From Bythopirellula sp. (GTDB taxonomy: Bacteria; Planctomycetota; Planctomycetia; Pirellulales; Lacipirellulaceae), in the NCBI GenBank assembly GCA_028285205.1, contig JANQQA010000371.1, positions 17,021 through 81,020 on the forward strand: DNA of 64,000 bases, in the 5' to 3' direction. Of this stretch, positions 35,860 through 45,671 are shown one piece after another (positions within the stretch are counted from its first letter, which is position 1; each line of letters begins with the position of its first letter). The position numbers were made by a program, and so were the translations under genes. The notes under the pieces are model-generated. The model saw only the letters and a list, made by a program, of their open reading frames with translations. It was not told the DNA's origin and ran no database searches.

Positions 35860-37041
35860 ATGTCACGCGAAGTCGTCGTGCTCAGTGGTGTGCGGACAGC
35901 AATCGGTGGATATGGCGGAAGCCTGAAGGACACTCCTCCAAGCGAAATGGCTGCGGTCTGTGTTCGTGAAGCTGTAAATCGTTCCGGAATCAAGCCGAAC
36001 GATGTTGGCCATGTCGTTTTCGGCAACATCATTCACACAGACCCGCACGATCATTACCTGGCGAGAGTCGCGGGCGTAAACGGTGGTCTCCCTCACGAGG
36101 CGCCGGCACTAACGCTCAATCGACTGTGCGGAAGTGGCCTGCAAGCGGTCATAACAGCGGCGCAAACAATTATGCTGGGCGACGCCGAGGTGACCGTCGC
36201 GGGTGGTGCTGAGAATATGAGCCGAAGTCCTTACGTCAGTCCCGCGATGCGTTTTGGCGCGCGTATGAATGACACGACGTTGGTTGACATGATGGTCGGT
36301 GCACTCTCGGACCCGTTCGACGATTGTCACATGGGTGTGACTGCTGAGAATGTCGCAAAGAAGTACGGAGTTTCACGCCAGGATCAGGATGAACTGGCAG
36401 TCGAGAGTCATCGCCGCGCTGGTGCGGCAATCGACCACGGTTACTTCAAAGCGCAAATCGTTCCGATTCAGATTAAGGCCAAACGGGAGTTGGTGCCTTT
36501 CGAAGTCGACGAGACGGTTCGACATGGTGTTACGATCGAGAAACTGGGGCGGCTACCGACCGTGTTTGATCCAGAAGGGTCGGTGACCCCAGGGAACGCG
36601 TCTAGCATCAACGATGCGGCTGCGGCCGTCGTGCTGGCGGACCGTGAATTTGCTGACAAGCGCGGTCTCAAACCAATGGGTCGTCTCATCGACTATGCGT
36701 ATGCCGGACTGGATCCCAAATACATGGGAATGGGCCCCGTTCCAGCAGTGAGAAAGCTGTTGGAAAAGACCGGTTTCGGGCTCGATGACATCGATGTATT
36801 TGAGGTCAACGAGGCTTTTGCGTCGCAGGCGCTGGCCTGTTGTCGGGAGTTGAAACTACCCATGGATCGTACCAATCCCAATGGTAGTGGTATTTCGCTG
36901 GGACATCCCATCGGCGCCACCGGGACGATCCTCACGATTAAGGCGCTATACGAATTGAATCGACTCGGCAAGCAACGCGCGGTGGTCACCATGTGCATTG
37001 GAGGCGGTCAGGGGATCGCAGCCATGTTCGAACACGCGTAA
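35860..37041 (+). CDS. phaA: Acetyl-CoA C-acetyltransferase (beta-ketothiolase)
   Basis: 393 residues of the biosynthetic thiolase family, condensing two acetyl-CoA to acetoacetyl-CoA. Predicted active-site residues are C90 (LNRLCGSGLQA), H349 (SLGHPIGATG) and C379 (TMCIGGGQG). It could also condense propionyl-CoA with acetyl-CoA to 3-ketovaleryl-CoA; sequence alone cannot tell PhaA from BktB-type specificity. It is the first gene of a 14.4-kb, 13-gene set on the plus strand with gaps of about 50 bases or less. Confidence 0.93.
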   Translation: MSREVVVLSGVRTAIGGYGGSLKDTPPSEMAAVCVREAVNRSGIKPNDVGHVVFGNIIHTDPHDHYLARVAGVNGGLPHEAPALTLNRLCGSGLQAVITAAQTIMLGDAEVTVAGGAENMSRSPYVSPAMRFGARMNDTTLVDMMVGALSDPFDDCHMGVTAENVAKKYGVSRQDQDELAVESHRRAGAAIDHGYFKAQIVPIQIKAKRELVPFEVDETVRHGVTIEKLGRLPTVFDPEGSVTPGNASSINDAAAAVVLADREFADKRGLKPMGRLIDYAYAGLDPKYMGMGPVPAVRKLLEKTGFGLDDIDVFEVNEAFASQALACCRELKLPMDRTNPNGSGISLGHPIGATGTILTIKALYELNRLGKQRAVVTMCIGGGQGIAAMFEHA

Positions 37042-37092
37042 CACCCGTTGCCTAAAAACTTGCTAACCCACCTAACACGTAGGGAGATTCTC

Positions 37093-37836
37093 ATGGGACG
37101 TATCGAAGGAAAAACTGCGTTGGTTACTGGAGGATCTCGTGGGATCGGCCGCGCAATTGCGGTCGAGCTTGCCCGCGAAGGTGCAAGAGTAGCCGTAAAC
37201 TACGCGAGCAACGAAGCCAAAGCTCAGGAAGTCGCAGAGGAAATCTCCGCTCTAGGAGAAAAGTGCCTGCTCGTGCAGGCAAACGTAGGGAAGGCCAACG
37301 AGGCGCGTGCGATGGTCGACAAGGTTGCCAATGAGTTTGGTCACTTGGACGTCCTTGTTAACAACGCTGGGATTACACGCGACTCGATGTTGCCCAAAAT
37401 GACGGACGAACAATGGGTTGAAGTGATCCAGACGAATTTGGGCGGTTGTTTCTTTTGCACGTCGGCGGCCATTCCCTTTATGAGTAATCAAAGCTTTGGT
37501 CGTATCATCAATATCAGCTCGATGAACGGACAGGTGCCCGCCATGGGGCAGGCAAATTATAGCGCCAGCAAAGGCGGTATCATTGCCTTCACACGAACTG
37601 CTGCGGCAGAGTTGGTTCGCTCTGGAATTACCGTGAACACCATCGCGCCGGGATATACGGACACCGACATGTTCGCAGCGGTGCCTGACGTTATCCAAGC
37701 GCAGATTAAGAGCAAGATTCCGATGGGACGTTACGGGCATCCAGAGGAAATTGCCAAGGCAGTCGTTTTCCTCGTCGCTGACGGCGATTACATCACTGGT
37801 CAGCAGATCAACGTGAATGGGGGGGCCTTCATGTAG
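37093..37836 (+). CDS. phaB: Acetoacetyl-CoA reductase (NADPH type SDR)
   Basis: 247 residues. The cofactor loop VTGGSRGIGRAIA and catalytic S143, Y156 and K160 (NISSMNGQVPAMGQANYSASKGG) are intact. The MNGQ-x-x-x-MGQANYSA region is typical of PhaB among FabG-like enzymes. It reduces acetoacetyl-CoA to (R)-3-hydroxybutyryl-CoA. ATG 37093 follows AGGGAGA; an in-frame ATG at 37048 would add 15 residues with no ribosome binding site. It ends ten bases before phaE. Confidence 0.9.
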   Translation: MGRIEGKTALVTGGSRGIGRAIAVELAREGARVAVNYASNEAKAQEVAEEISALGEKCLLVQANVGKANEARAMVDKVANEFGHLDVLVNNAGITRDSMLPKMTDEQWVEVIQTNLGGCFFCTSAAIPFMSNQSFGRIINISSMNGQVPAMGQANYSASKGGIIAFTRTAAAELVRSGITVNTIAPGYTDTDMFAAVPDVIQAQIKSKIPMGRYGHPEEIAKAVVFLVADGDYITGQQINVNGGAFM

Positions 37837-37846
37837 GCTGCTCACA

Positions 37847-38191
37847 ATGACTCAACAAAACAAGAACAACCATGAGACGTTTAATCCGTTCGATCCAGCC
37901 GGCATGCTTAAAGACGTCCGCAACGCGCAGATGGAAGCCTGGGCCAAGATGATGGTGGACTTGGTCCACACGGATGCTTACGCCGAGGCGACCGGCGCAA
38001 TGCTCGATACTTGGCTGAGCTGTTCAGGACCGTTCAAGACGGCCATGGAGAGCAATCTGACCCAGACGCTCAACGGCCTGAACCTTCCGACGCGTGACGA
38101 TATCACGCGTCTTGCCGAGCGGCTGACGAACATCGAAATGCGATTAGATGACATGGAAGCCCAAATTGACGAGTGTTTTCCGCGGAAGTAG
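37847..38191 (+). CDS. phaE: Short PhaE-like subunit of class III PHA synthase
   Basis: About 114 residues. The N-terminal NPFDPAGMLKDVRNAQMEAWAKMM and the C-terminal LNLPTRDDITRLAERLTNIEMRLDDMEAQID fit the PhaE family, which supports class III PhaC. It is much shorter than bacterial PhaE proteins of roughly 300 or more residues and closer to the short archaeal form. It lies between phaB and phaC, 27 bases before the latter. ATG 37847 gives MTQQNKNNHETFNPF; the open frame upstream overlaps phaB and is discounted. Confidence 0.75.
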   Translation: MTQQNKNNHETFNPFDPAGMLKDVRNAQMEAWAKMMVDLVHTDAYAEATGAMLDTWLSCSGPFKTAMESNLTQTLNGLNLPTRDDITRLAERLTNIEMRLDDMEAQIDECFPRK

Positions 38192-38218
38192 GACTAGATT
38201 TAATCAGGAGCACGCGAA

Positions 38219-39328
38219 ATGACAGACTCAGCCACAACGGAAGTACCTTCTGCCCAGCTGCCGTCATTTGCCGATCTCTGCGAAGAGTGGCACAAAGCCG
38301 CTGAAAAGGCCGAGAGATTCAATCGTCTCATCACGACGGATGCGGAGCTCGCCCCCACGCCAAAAGAAGTTGTGTGGACGCTCAACAAGGCGAAACTCTA
38401 TCGCTACATTCCCCAGGTGGAGCAGGAGCAACGCAAGGGCATCCCACTGCTTATGGTGTTTGCGATCATGAACCGCCCTCACGTGCTCGATCTTCGAAAG
38501 GGCCACAGTTTTGCCGAATACATGGTGCGACAAGGGTATGATCTTTACCTACTCGACTGGGGCGCACCTGGGCCCGAAGACAAGAATCTCAAGTTTGACG
38601 ACTATGTGCTTGAGTACTTACCAAGAGTCGTGCGCAAACTCAAGAAAGTCTCGGGTTGCCAAGAATTCAGTATGCTCGGGTGGTGTTTGGGAGCGCTAAT
38701 CAGCACGCTGTATGCCTCGCTACGGCCCGACGATGGACTAAAGAATCTGATCCTGCTGACGGCACCGCTTGATTTTTCCGATAAGACTGCCGGAGCGTTC
38801 ACTCGTTGGACGAGCAACGCTGCGTTTAATCCCGACATGATTGTCGAGAAGCTTGGAAACGTCCCGGGCGAGATGATCGACGCGGGCGCAAAGATGCTCA
38901 AGCCAGTCGAGAATTACATGGGGAGCTATCTGATGTTGTGGGACAACATTGATAATCCCAAAGCTGTCGAGGCCTGGCATGCAATGAATACATGGGTGCG
39001 CGATATCATTCCGATGGCTGGCGGTGCCTACAAACAATTGATTAATGAGTTTTACAAGGAAAATCGCCTCATCGAAGGCAATCTTCTGATTCGTGGCGAG
39101 CACGTGGATCTGTCGAAGCTCACCGCGAACCTGTTAAACGTGATCGCTGAGGCAGATCACATCACTCCGCCTTGCCAGTCTGAGGGAGTGATGGACTTGG
39201 TCGGTTGCGAGGACAAGGAAGTGTTTCGTGTGCGTGGCGGCCACATTGGAATCATGGCCGGACGAGGCGCCGAAAAGAACACTTGGCCGCACATCGAATC
39301 GTGGCTCGCCAGCCGATCGGAGCAGTAA
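38219..39328 (+). CDS. phaC: Class III polyhydroxyalkanoate synthase catalytic subunit
   Basis: 369 residues, the length of class III synthases (class I enzymes are near 590). The alpha/beta-hydrolase fold has the lipase-like box GWCLGA with nucleophile C156, and predicted D313 (EADHITPP) and H342 (RGGHIGIMAG). YLLDWGAPGPEDKNLKFDDYV is the conserved PhaC block. It polymerises (R)-3-hydroxyacyl-CoA monomers of 3-5 carbons into PHA at the granule surface. AGGAG precedes the ATG. The short phaE upstream is its likely partner. Confidence 0.94.
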   Translation: MTDSATTEVPSAQLPSFADLCEEWHKAAEKAERFNRLITTDAELAPTPKEVVWTLNKAKLYRYIPQVEQEQRKGIPLLMVFAIMNRPHVLDLRKGHSFAEYMVRQGYDLYLLDWGAPGPEDKNLKFDDYVLEYLPRVVRKLKKVSGCQEFSMLGWCLGALISTLYASLRPDDGLKNLILLTAPLDFSDKTAGAFTRWTSNAAFNPDMIVEKLGNVPGEMIDAGAKMLKPVENYMGSYLMLWDNIDNPKAVEAWHAMNTWVRDIIPMAGGAYKQLINEFYKENRLIEGNLLIRGEHVDLSKLTANLLNVIAEADHITPPCQSEGVMDLVGCEDKEVFRVRGGHIGIMAGRGAEKNTWPHIESWLASRSEQ

Positions 39329-39348
39329 TCTAAGGATAGGTTGATGGC

Positions 39349-40911
39349 ATGATGGAGTGGAAGTCCCTCATTAATGAACAGTCGCTCGCGTCGGCACTTC
39401 CCGGCGAGTACGAGTCTTTCGCCAAGCCCGTGGCAGACGCGCTGTCTGTTTTTCTGCATGGACTTCCCTCTGATCGTCAGCGAGCGATCCTCACTGCACA
39501 AGCTTTGCTGCCTGCGAGTGCAAGCGTCCCCGAACGTCTAGTGCTGCTGGCCCAGAGTTGTCCGGTCTTGCATAAGCTAGGCCAAGTGCTTGCAAGGGAT
39601 CAGCGACTCTCGCTCGATTTTCGCCGGCAATTGCAGCAGCTCGAGGCGCTCGCTCCCAGTGTTTCGATGGACGAAATACGGAGTCTGTTGAGTGCGGAGC
39701 TACCGAGTTTGGAGCAACTCGGCCTAACATTGCAGTCGCCACCAATCGCCGAAGCAAGCGTCGCGGTGGTTGTGGGCTTCCAGGAGCTGGGCCCTCGAGG
39801 GCGCAAGGGCGTGTTCAAAGTACCCAAGCCGGGTATTCACGAAAAACTGCACGAGGAACTTGACTTGCTGCAAAGTGTTGGCGAGCACCTCGACCAGCGC
39901 TGCCAAGAACTCGGAATCCCTGCTTTGGATTATCGAGACACATTTGATCGTGTTCGTGATCGGCTTCGGTGGGAATTGCGATTGGATCAAGAACAACGAC
40001 ACTTGAAGCTAGCTTACGACCTCTATGCCGATGAAACTTCTGTGGTGATTCCGGAGGTGTACGAAGAGTATTGCACCCCGCACGTCACGGCGATGAAGCG
40101 CATTGACGGGGAAAAAATCACCGACCATGGCTTGGAAGGACGGCGTGATCGGCGGCTACTTGCAAAGTCCCTCATCGAAGCCCTGGTCGCGCGATGTGTA
40201 TTTTCGGCAGATCCCCATGCTTTGTTCCACTGTGATCCACACGCCGGCAACTTGCTCTTCACAAGCGATAACAAAATAGCTGTGTTGGACTGGAGTCTAG
40301 CCAGTTCGTTGGAAGAATCGCACCGAGTGGCTATCGTGCAAATTATGCTTGGCGCTTTGTCTTTGCATGCGAAGAAGATCATCACCGTCCTGAGTGCGAT
40401 CTCGGAGCGACCACCGAATCAAGACGCACTCCGCTCAGTCGTTGAGTCTTGGCTGCGACGGATTCGGCAGGGCGAACTTCCGGGCATGAGTTGGCTTGTC
40501 GGAATGATTGACCAAGCTGTTCAAGATGCTAATTTACGACTGAGCTCTGATTTGATACTGTTTCGTAAGAGTCTCTACACCCTGGACGGGCTCCTTAGCG
40601 ATCTGGTCAACGGAGAGTCATCAGATCAGACAGACAAGAAACTGCAGTCAGCACAAATGGATGGCGTTTTGATAGAAACATTTCTGAAGCAGTTTCTCGT
40701 GGAGTGGCCGAAACGATGGATCACGCAGCCCTACTCGCGCAAGTTCGCGACTCGGCTGTCAAATCTCGATCTCACCTGTTGGATGTTGCAGGCACCTGTC
40801 ACTGCAACGCGTCTATTGACGGGGCAGATTCGTGACCTTGTGCAGTTAACAGCGAAGCCCAACGGCGTTCACCAGTACTTGCTACCTCGCACTACGCGGA
40901 GCTCTGTATGA
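39349..40911 (+). CDS. ABC1/AarF/UbiB-family atypical kinase
   Basis: 520 residues. It shows the KxGQ motif (HKLGQVLA, residues 76-79), a lysine in VFKVPKPGI, the catalytic HCDPHAGNLLF near residue 293 and a metal-binding VLDWSLAS in place of DFG. Family members such as UbiB and ADCK proteins are atypical ATPases or kinases that support quinone and lipid metabolism. Why one lies between phaC and the methylmalonyl-CoA genes is not known. It begins 20 bases after phaC, and its stop overlaps the epimerase start (ATGA), so it is in the same operon. A C-terminal membrane anchor is not obvious. Confidence 0.85.
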   Translation: MMEWKSLINEQSLASALPGEYESFAKPVADALSVFLHGLPSDRQRAILTAQALLPASASVPERLVLLAQSCPVLHKLGQVLARDQRLSLDFRRQLQQLEALAPSVSMDEIRSLLSAELPSLEQLGLTLQSPPIAEASVAVVVGFQELGPRGRKGVFKVPKPGIHEKLHEELDLLQSVGEHLDQRCQELGIPALDYRDTFDRVRDRLRWELRLDQEQRHLKLAYDLYADETSVVIPEVYEEYCTPHVTAMKRIDGEKITDHGLEGRRDRRLLAKSLIEALVARCVFSADPHALFHCDPHAGNLLFTSDNKIAVLDWSLASSLEESHRVAIVQIMLGALSLHAKKIITVLSAISERPPNQDALRSVVESWLRRIRQGELPGMSWLVGMIDQAVQDANLRLSSDLILFRKSLYTLDGLLSDLVNGESSDQTDKKLQSAQMDGVLIETFLKQFLVEWPKRWITQPYSRKFATRLSNLDLTCWMLQAPVTATRLLTGQIRDLVQLTAKPNGVHQYLLPRTTRSSV

Positions 40912-41318
40912 AAGCGGTAGAATCACTAAACCATATCGGTATCGCTGTTCACAATATCGAGGACCAGAAGGGCTTTTATGAGGGTGCGTTGGGCGCCAAG
41001 TTCGAGGGCTTCGAAGATGTCCCCAGCCAGAAAGTTCGAGTGGGGTTCTTTCGAGTCAGCAACGTCCGCATCGAACTGCTTGAACCAACGGATACAGACA
41101 GCCCGATTTCAAAGTTCCTGGAAAAACGTGGCGAGGGACTGCACCATTTGGCGTTCACAGTTGACGATATTCAAGCTCGAATTAATGAACTGAACGAATC
41201 AGGGTTCCGTATGATTGACGAACAGCCGCGTCACGGTTCGCACAATATGAAAATCGCCTTTGTCCATCCCAAGAGTACGTTTGGCGTCTTGACCGAACTG
41301 TGCGAACCAGCACCCTGA
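40908..41318 (+). CDS. mce: Methylmalonyl-CoA epimerase
   Basis: 136 residues of the glyoxalase/VOC fold. LNHIGIAVHNIEDQKGFYEGALGA at the start, GLHHLAFTVDDI in the middle and FVHPKSTFGVLTEL at the end define the family. Likely metal ligands are H9, H79 or H80, and E130. It interconverts (R)- and (S)-methylmalonyl-CoA, linking the mutase to the biotin enzymes. It overlaps the kinase gene by four bases and precedes the mutase genes by 24 bases. Confidence 0.93.
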   Translation: MKAVESLNHIGIAVHNIEDQKGFYEGALGAKFEGFEDVPSQKVRVGFFRVSNVRIELLEPTDTDSPISKFLEKRGEGLHHLAFTVDDIQARINELNESGFRMIDEQPRHGSHNMKIAFVHPKSTFGVLTELCEPAP

Positions 41319-41342
41319 GACAGACGCGTATCGGATGAACAC

Positions 41343-43442
41343 ATGAGTAAGACACTAAGCATTCAGGATGACTTCCCACCGACGAGTTATCAGCAATGGC
41401 GTGACCTTGCCGAGGCTGACTTAAAGGGTGAGTCATTTCAGCGAAAACTCGTTTCGCACACCTACGAAGGCATTGATGTGCAGCCGCTGTACACCTCCGA
41501 CGATTGGCCGTCGGAGGATGACCCAGCGGGCTTCCCGGGAATTCCCCCCTCGGTGCGTGGCGGACGACCGTTGCAAAGTGTGCAGACAGGTTGGGATATT
41601 CGTCAGGAACATGCGCATCCCGATCTGAAAGCCACCAACCAGGCCATTCTCGATGATCTCAACGGAGGAGTGAATTCGTTGCTGTTGCGGTTGGATTATG
41701 CCGCCCGCGTCGGTCTTGATCCTGACGACCCATGTGCGAGCGAGTTGGCGGGGCGCGATGGACTGATGGCGTATCATGTCGATGACCTTGACGAGGCACT
41801 AGCGGGCGTCGATCTTTCGCAGGTTAGCATCACGCTCGAATCGGGCGCCGCTTTTTCGCCTGCCGCTGCGATGTTGACCGCACTGTGGGAGCGTCGCGCC
41901 ATTGCTCCCGACGCTAGGCGAGGCGCATTCAATGCGGATCCGCTGGCTGTCCTTGCGCGTGATGGCCTCCAACCCACCTCGCCGTCGACAGCGCTGACAA
42001 TGATGGCCGACCTGGCCATGTGGACGTCGGAGAACCTGCCAAACGTCACAGCGGTGCGCGTGGGCACTGCCCCTTATCACCACGCCGGCGCTACGGCTGC
42101 TCAGGACATCGCGTTTGCGATGGCAACCGCCGTGTCGTACTTGCGTGCCATGACGGATGCCGACATGGAATCGCTGGCCGCTGCCCGTCAGATACTTTTC
42201 AACGTGAGTTTGGGCACTCATCATTTCCTAGGCATCGGAAAGCTGCGAGCCCTGCGAAGGCTTTGGAGTCGTGTGCTTCAGGCGTGTGGCATCCCCGGGG
42301 AAATGGTGCCAATGCGGTTACACGCTCGGACCAGCAAACGCGTTCTGACTCAACGAGCACCGTACACGAACCTATTGAGAAATACGGCAGCTGTCTTTGC
42401 CGCGGCGATGGGCGGCGCAGATATTATTACTTCTGTGCCGTTTGACGCGGCCGTGGGATTGCCGAGCACGTTTAGTCGCCGCATTGCTAGGAATACGACG
42501 CATATCTTGCAGGACGAAGCGCATCTCGACCGGGTGATTGATCCACCGGGGGGAAGTTGGTACCTGGAACGCCTAACGGATGAACTTGCGAAGAAAGGTT
42601 GGGCAATCTTCCAGGAGATCGAAAAACTAGGCGGCATGCTCGAAGCAATTCAAAGTGGCTGGATCAATGGTCAGATCGACTCGGCTTTTGCACCACGAGC
42701 AATGGATATTGCCAGCAGGAAAGATGCCATCACAGGTGTCAGCGAGTTTCCAAATGTCATGGAAGAGCGAATTGAGTTTGAGGAACCGGATCGAGATACG
42801 CTGGTATCGAAGGCATGTGAGCGCGTCGCACAGCAAAGAACCAACCGTACGCCGAAAATCCGGGGCACCGGTAGCTTAACTTCCTCGATGGTGGAAGCTG
42901 CCACGAGCGGAGCAACGATAGGTCAAATATCCCAAGCCCTTGAATTCGAATTTGGCTCGACAGTCATTCCACCGTTGGCACCACACCCGTTTGCTGCGCC
43001 GTTTGAGGAGTTGCGAACGGCAAGTGATCTATGGCAACAAGAGCATGGCCACCGGCCACGCGTCTTCCTGGCGAATTTGGGACCGCTTGCTCATCACTCG
43101 GCCCGTGCGGCGTATTCAAGAGGATTTTTTGAGGCCGGCGGATTCGAAGTACTGACAAATGAGGGCTTTGCGGACGCGGAATCGGCTGCCAATGCGTTTA
43201 CTGAAAGTGACGCTCGGATCGCAGTGATTTGTTCGTCTGACAAACTTTACCCAGAGGTCGCACCAGCCGCCGCTGAACGTCTGAAGTCAGCTGGCGCGAG
43301 AACCGTCGTGTTGGCAGGAAATCCAGGTGCAAATCAGTCGACTTGGAGCGCTGCTGGGGTCGATCGTTACATCTTTATCAAGTGTGATGTGCTGGCCACG
43401 TTGCGAGAGTTATTGCAAGAGGAAGGCGTGCTGAAGTCATGA
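41343..43442 (+). CDS. mutA: Methylmalonyl-CoA mutase small (beta) subunit
   Basis: 699 residues. It has a mutase-like TIM barrel (VRGGRPLQSVQTGWDIRQEH, FNVSLGTHHFLGIGKLRALRRLW) and a C-terminal flavodoxin-like domain. In place of the DGHDRG cobalamin loop it reads NLGPLAHHSARA, so it should not bind B12 and is the structural partner of MutB. Its stop overlaps the mutB start (ATGA), which fits one-to-one heterodimer synthesis. Confidence 0.92.
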   Translation: MSKTLSIQDDFPPTSYQQWRDLAEADLKGESFQRKLVSHTYEGIDVQPLYTSDDWPSEDDPAGFPGIPPSVRGGRPLQSVQTGWDIRQEHAHPDLKATNQAILDDLNGGVNSLLLRLDYAARVGLDPDDPCASELAGRDGLMAYHVDDLDEALAGVDLSQVSITLESGAAFSPAAAMLTALWERRAIAPDARRGAFNADPLAVLARDGLQPTSPSTALTMMADLAMWTSENLPNVTAVRVGTAPYHHAGATAAQDIAFAMATAVSYLRAMTDADMESLAAARQILFNVSLGTHHFLGIGKLRALRRLWSRVLQACGIPGEMVPMRLHARTSKRVLTQRAPYTNLLRNTAAVFAAAMGGADIITSVPFDAAVGLPSTFSRRIARNTTHILQDEAHLDRVIDPPGGSWYLERLTDELAKKGWAIFQEIEKLGGMLEAIQSGWINGQIDSAFAPRAMDIASRKDAITGVSEFPNVMEERIEFEEPDRDTLVSKACERVAQQRTNRTPKIRGTGSLTSSMVEAATSGATIGQISQALEFEFGSTVIPPLAPHPFAAPFEELRTASDLWQQEHGHRPRVFLANLGPLAHHSARAAYSRGFFEAGGFEVLTNEGFADAESAANAFTESDARIAVICSSDKLYPEVAPAAAERLKSAGARTVVLAGNPGANQSTWSAAGVDRYIFIKCDVLATLRELLQEEGVLKS

Positions 43443-45631
43443 GTGCAATTCCCAATTTTGCCACTGTTCCCCTGGGAGAGCTTCCCGACACGGAACTAAA
43501 AGCGTCGAAGGCCCGATGGCGAGAGCGCGCGCAGGAGAGTTCCGGCACCACCGTGGATGACTGGCTGACGCCAGAACAGATCCCTGTCCAAGCGCTGTAC
43601 AGCGCAGAAGACTTGAACGACGTCGATCACTTGCAGACGATGCCGGGGATTCCACCGTACGTTCGTGGTCCCTATCCAACGATGTATACGTTGCGTCCTT
43701 GGACGATTCGGCAGTACGCAGGGTTTTCGACGGCTAAGGATTCCAACGCGTTTTATCGACGTAACTTGGCTGCGGGACAAAAAGGTCTGAGCATCGCCTT
43801 TGATCTGCCGACCCACCGGGGATACGACTCCGACCACCCGCGCGTTTCTGGCGATGTGGGAATGGCGGGCGTCGCGATCGATAGCATTTACGATATGCGC
43901 ACGCTGTTCGATGGGATCCCGCTCGACAAGATGAGTGTTTCGATGACCATGAACGGCGCTGTCTTGCCCGTGATGGCGCTCTACATCGTCGCGGCTGAAG
44001 AACAAGGAGTGGCACCGGAAAAATTGGCTGGAACGATCCAGAACGACATTCTCAAGGAGTTCATGGTTCGCAATACCTACATCTATCCGCCGGAGCCAAG
44101 TATTCGAATCATCGCCGACATCTTCGAGTTCACCAGCCAGCGCATGCCGAAGTTCAATAGCATCAGCATTAGCGGCTATCACATGCAAGAGGCGGGAGCC
44201 ACGGCCGACCTCGAGTTGGCGTATACCCTGGCCGACGGCCTCGAGTACGTCCGAACAGGGATTAAGGCTGGGTTGCAGGTCGATGCGTTCTGCCCTCGAC
44301 TTTCCTTCTTCTGGGCTATCGGCATGAATTACCTCATGGAGGTTGCAAAGCTGCGTGCCGCGCGGATGATTTGGGCGAAGCTCATCAAACAGTTTGAACC
44401 GAAAAACCCCAAGAGCCTGTCGCTACGGACCCATAGCCAAACGAGCGGCTGGAGTCTTACGGCGCAAGACGTTTACAACAATGTGATTCGCACTTGCCTG
44501 GAAGCGATGGCAGCCACACATGGTCACACGCAGTCGTTGCACACCAACGCGCTGGATGAGGCGCTGGCATTGCCGAGCGATTTTTCAGCTGCAATTGCGC
44601 GAAATACGCAGATCTTTCTGCAGCAAGAGACTGACACTTGCGACGTGGTGGACCCCTGGGGAGGCAGCTACGTTGTCGAGCGTCTCACGCACGATTTGGC
44701 CCAGCGTGCATGGCAGCACATCCAAGAGGTTGAGGAGCTTGGCGGAATGACCCAGGCGATTCAAGCTGGGATTCCGAAAATGCGCATCGAAGAAGCGGCC
44801 GTGCGAACGCAAGCGCGCATCGATTCGGGCCAGCAGGCCGTTATCGGGGTTAACAAATACCGGCTCACCAGCGAAGAGCGCGTCAACGTGTTGCATGTCG
44901 ACAATACGGCCGTACGGCAATCGCAGATTGCCAGCTTGAAGCAATTGCGTCAGGAACGAAATCAAGACGATGTCGATGTTGCTATTGCAGCGCTTCAAGA
45001 GGCAGCTTCGAGCGGCACCGGCAATCTTCTAGAACTGGCTGTGAATGCTGCACGGGCCAAGGCTACCGTTGGCGAAATTAGCAGTGCCCTAGAGGATACC
45101 TACGGACGGTATGTCGCGCCGGTGCAGTCGGTGCGCGGCGTGTATACCAGTGAAGTCACCGATGAATCCCAGACTGAAGAAGTCCTGGAACTGGTAAACT
45201 CGTTTGAGACGCTGGAGGGCCGCCGCCCGAGAATCTTGATTGCCAAGATGGGGCAGGATGGCCACGATCGTGGCCAAAAAGTCATTGCCAGCGCGTTTGC
45301 CGACCTAGGGTTCGACGTCGATATCGGCCCGCTGTTCCGAACCGCCGCGGAAACGGCACGTCATGCCGTAGAAAATGATGTTCACATCGTTGGCGTCAGT
45401 TCTTTGGCCGCGGGGCACTTAACCTTGGTCCCTGAGTTGCGGACTGAATTATCCAGTTTGGGACGCGAAGATATCATGATTGTCGTTGGTGGCGTCATCC
45501 CTCCTGAGGACTATGACGCGTTGTACGACGCGGGAGCCGTCGCGGTCTTCGGGCCCGGCACGGTGATTAGCGAGGCGGCCATGAAATTGGTTCGCGATCT
45601 TGCGGATCGTTTAGAATTGTCTTTAACCTAG
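43439..45631 (+). CDS. mutB: Methylmalonyl-CoA mutase large (alpha) subunit
   Basis: 730 residues. The substrate barrel includes TMYTLRPWTIRQYAGFSTAKD, RGYDSDHPRVSGDVGMAGVA and SISGYHMQEAGATADLELA. The C-terminal cobalamin domain has AKMGQDGHDRGQKVIASAFA with H609 as the predicted cobalt ligand, then VVGGVIPPEDY. It interconverts succinyl-CoA and (R)-methylmalonyl-CoA using adenosylcobalamin. No cobalamin riboswitch is visible ahead of the operon. Confidence 0.96.
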   Translation: MSAIPNFATVPLGELPDTELKASKARWRERAQESSGTTVDDWLTPEQIPVQALYSAEDLNDVDHLQTMPGIPPYVRGPYPTMYTLRPWTIRQYAGFSTAKDSNAFYRRNLAAGQKGLSIAFDLPTHRGYDSDHPRVSGDVGMAGVAIDSIYDMRTLFDGIPLDKMSVSMTMNGAVLPVMALYIVAAEEQGVAPEKLAGTIQNDILKEFMVRNTYIYPPEPSIRIIADIFEFTSQRMPKFNSISISGYHMQEAGATADLELAYTLADGLEYVRTGIKAGLQVDAFCPRLSFFWAIGMNYLMEVAKLRAARMIWAKLIKQFEPKNPKSLSLRTHSQTSGWSLTAQDVYNNVIRTCLEAMAATHGHTQSLHTNALDEALALPSDFSAAIARNTQIFLQQETDTCDVVDPWGGSYVVERLTHDLAQRAWQHIQEVEELGGMTQAIQAGIPKMRIEEAAVRTQARIDSGQQAVIGVNKYRLTSEERVNVLHVDNTAVRQSQIASLKQLRQERNQDDVDVAIAALQEAASSGTGNLLELAVNAARAKATVGEISSALEDTYGRYVAPVQSVRGVYTSEVTDESQTEEVLELVNSFETLEGRRPRILIAKMGQDGHDRGQKVIASAFADLGFDVDIGPLFRTAAETARHAVENDVHIVGVSSLAAGHLTLVPELRTELSSLGREDIMIVVGGVIPPEDYDALYDAGAVAVFGPGTVISEAAMKLVRDLADRLELSLT

Positions 45632-45671
45632 CCCCACGCTTCACCCCGCTACTTACCCCGACGCGCCAATC

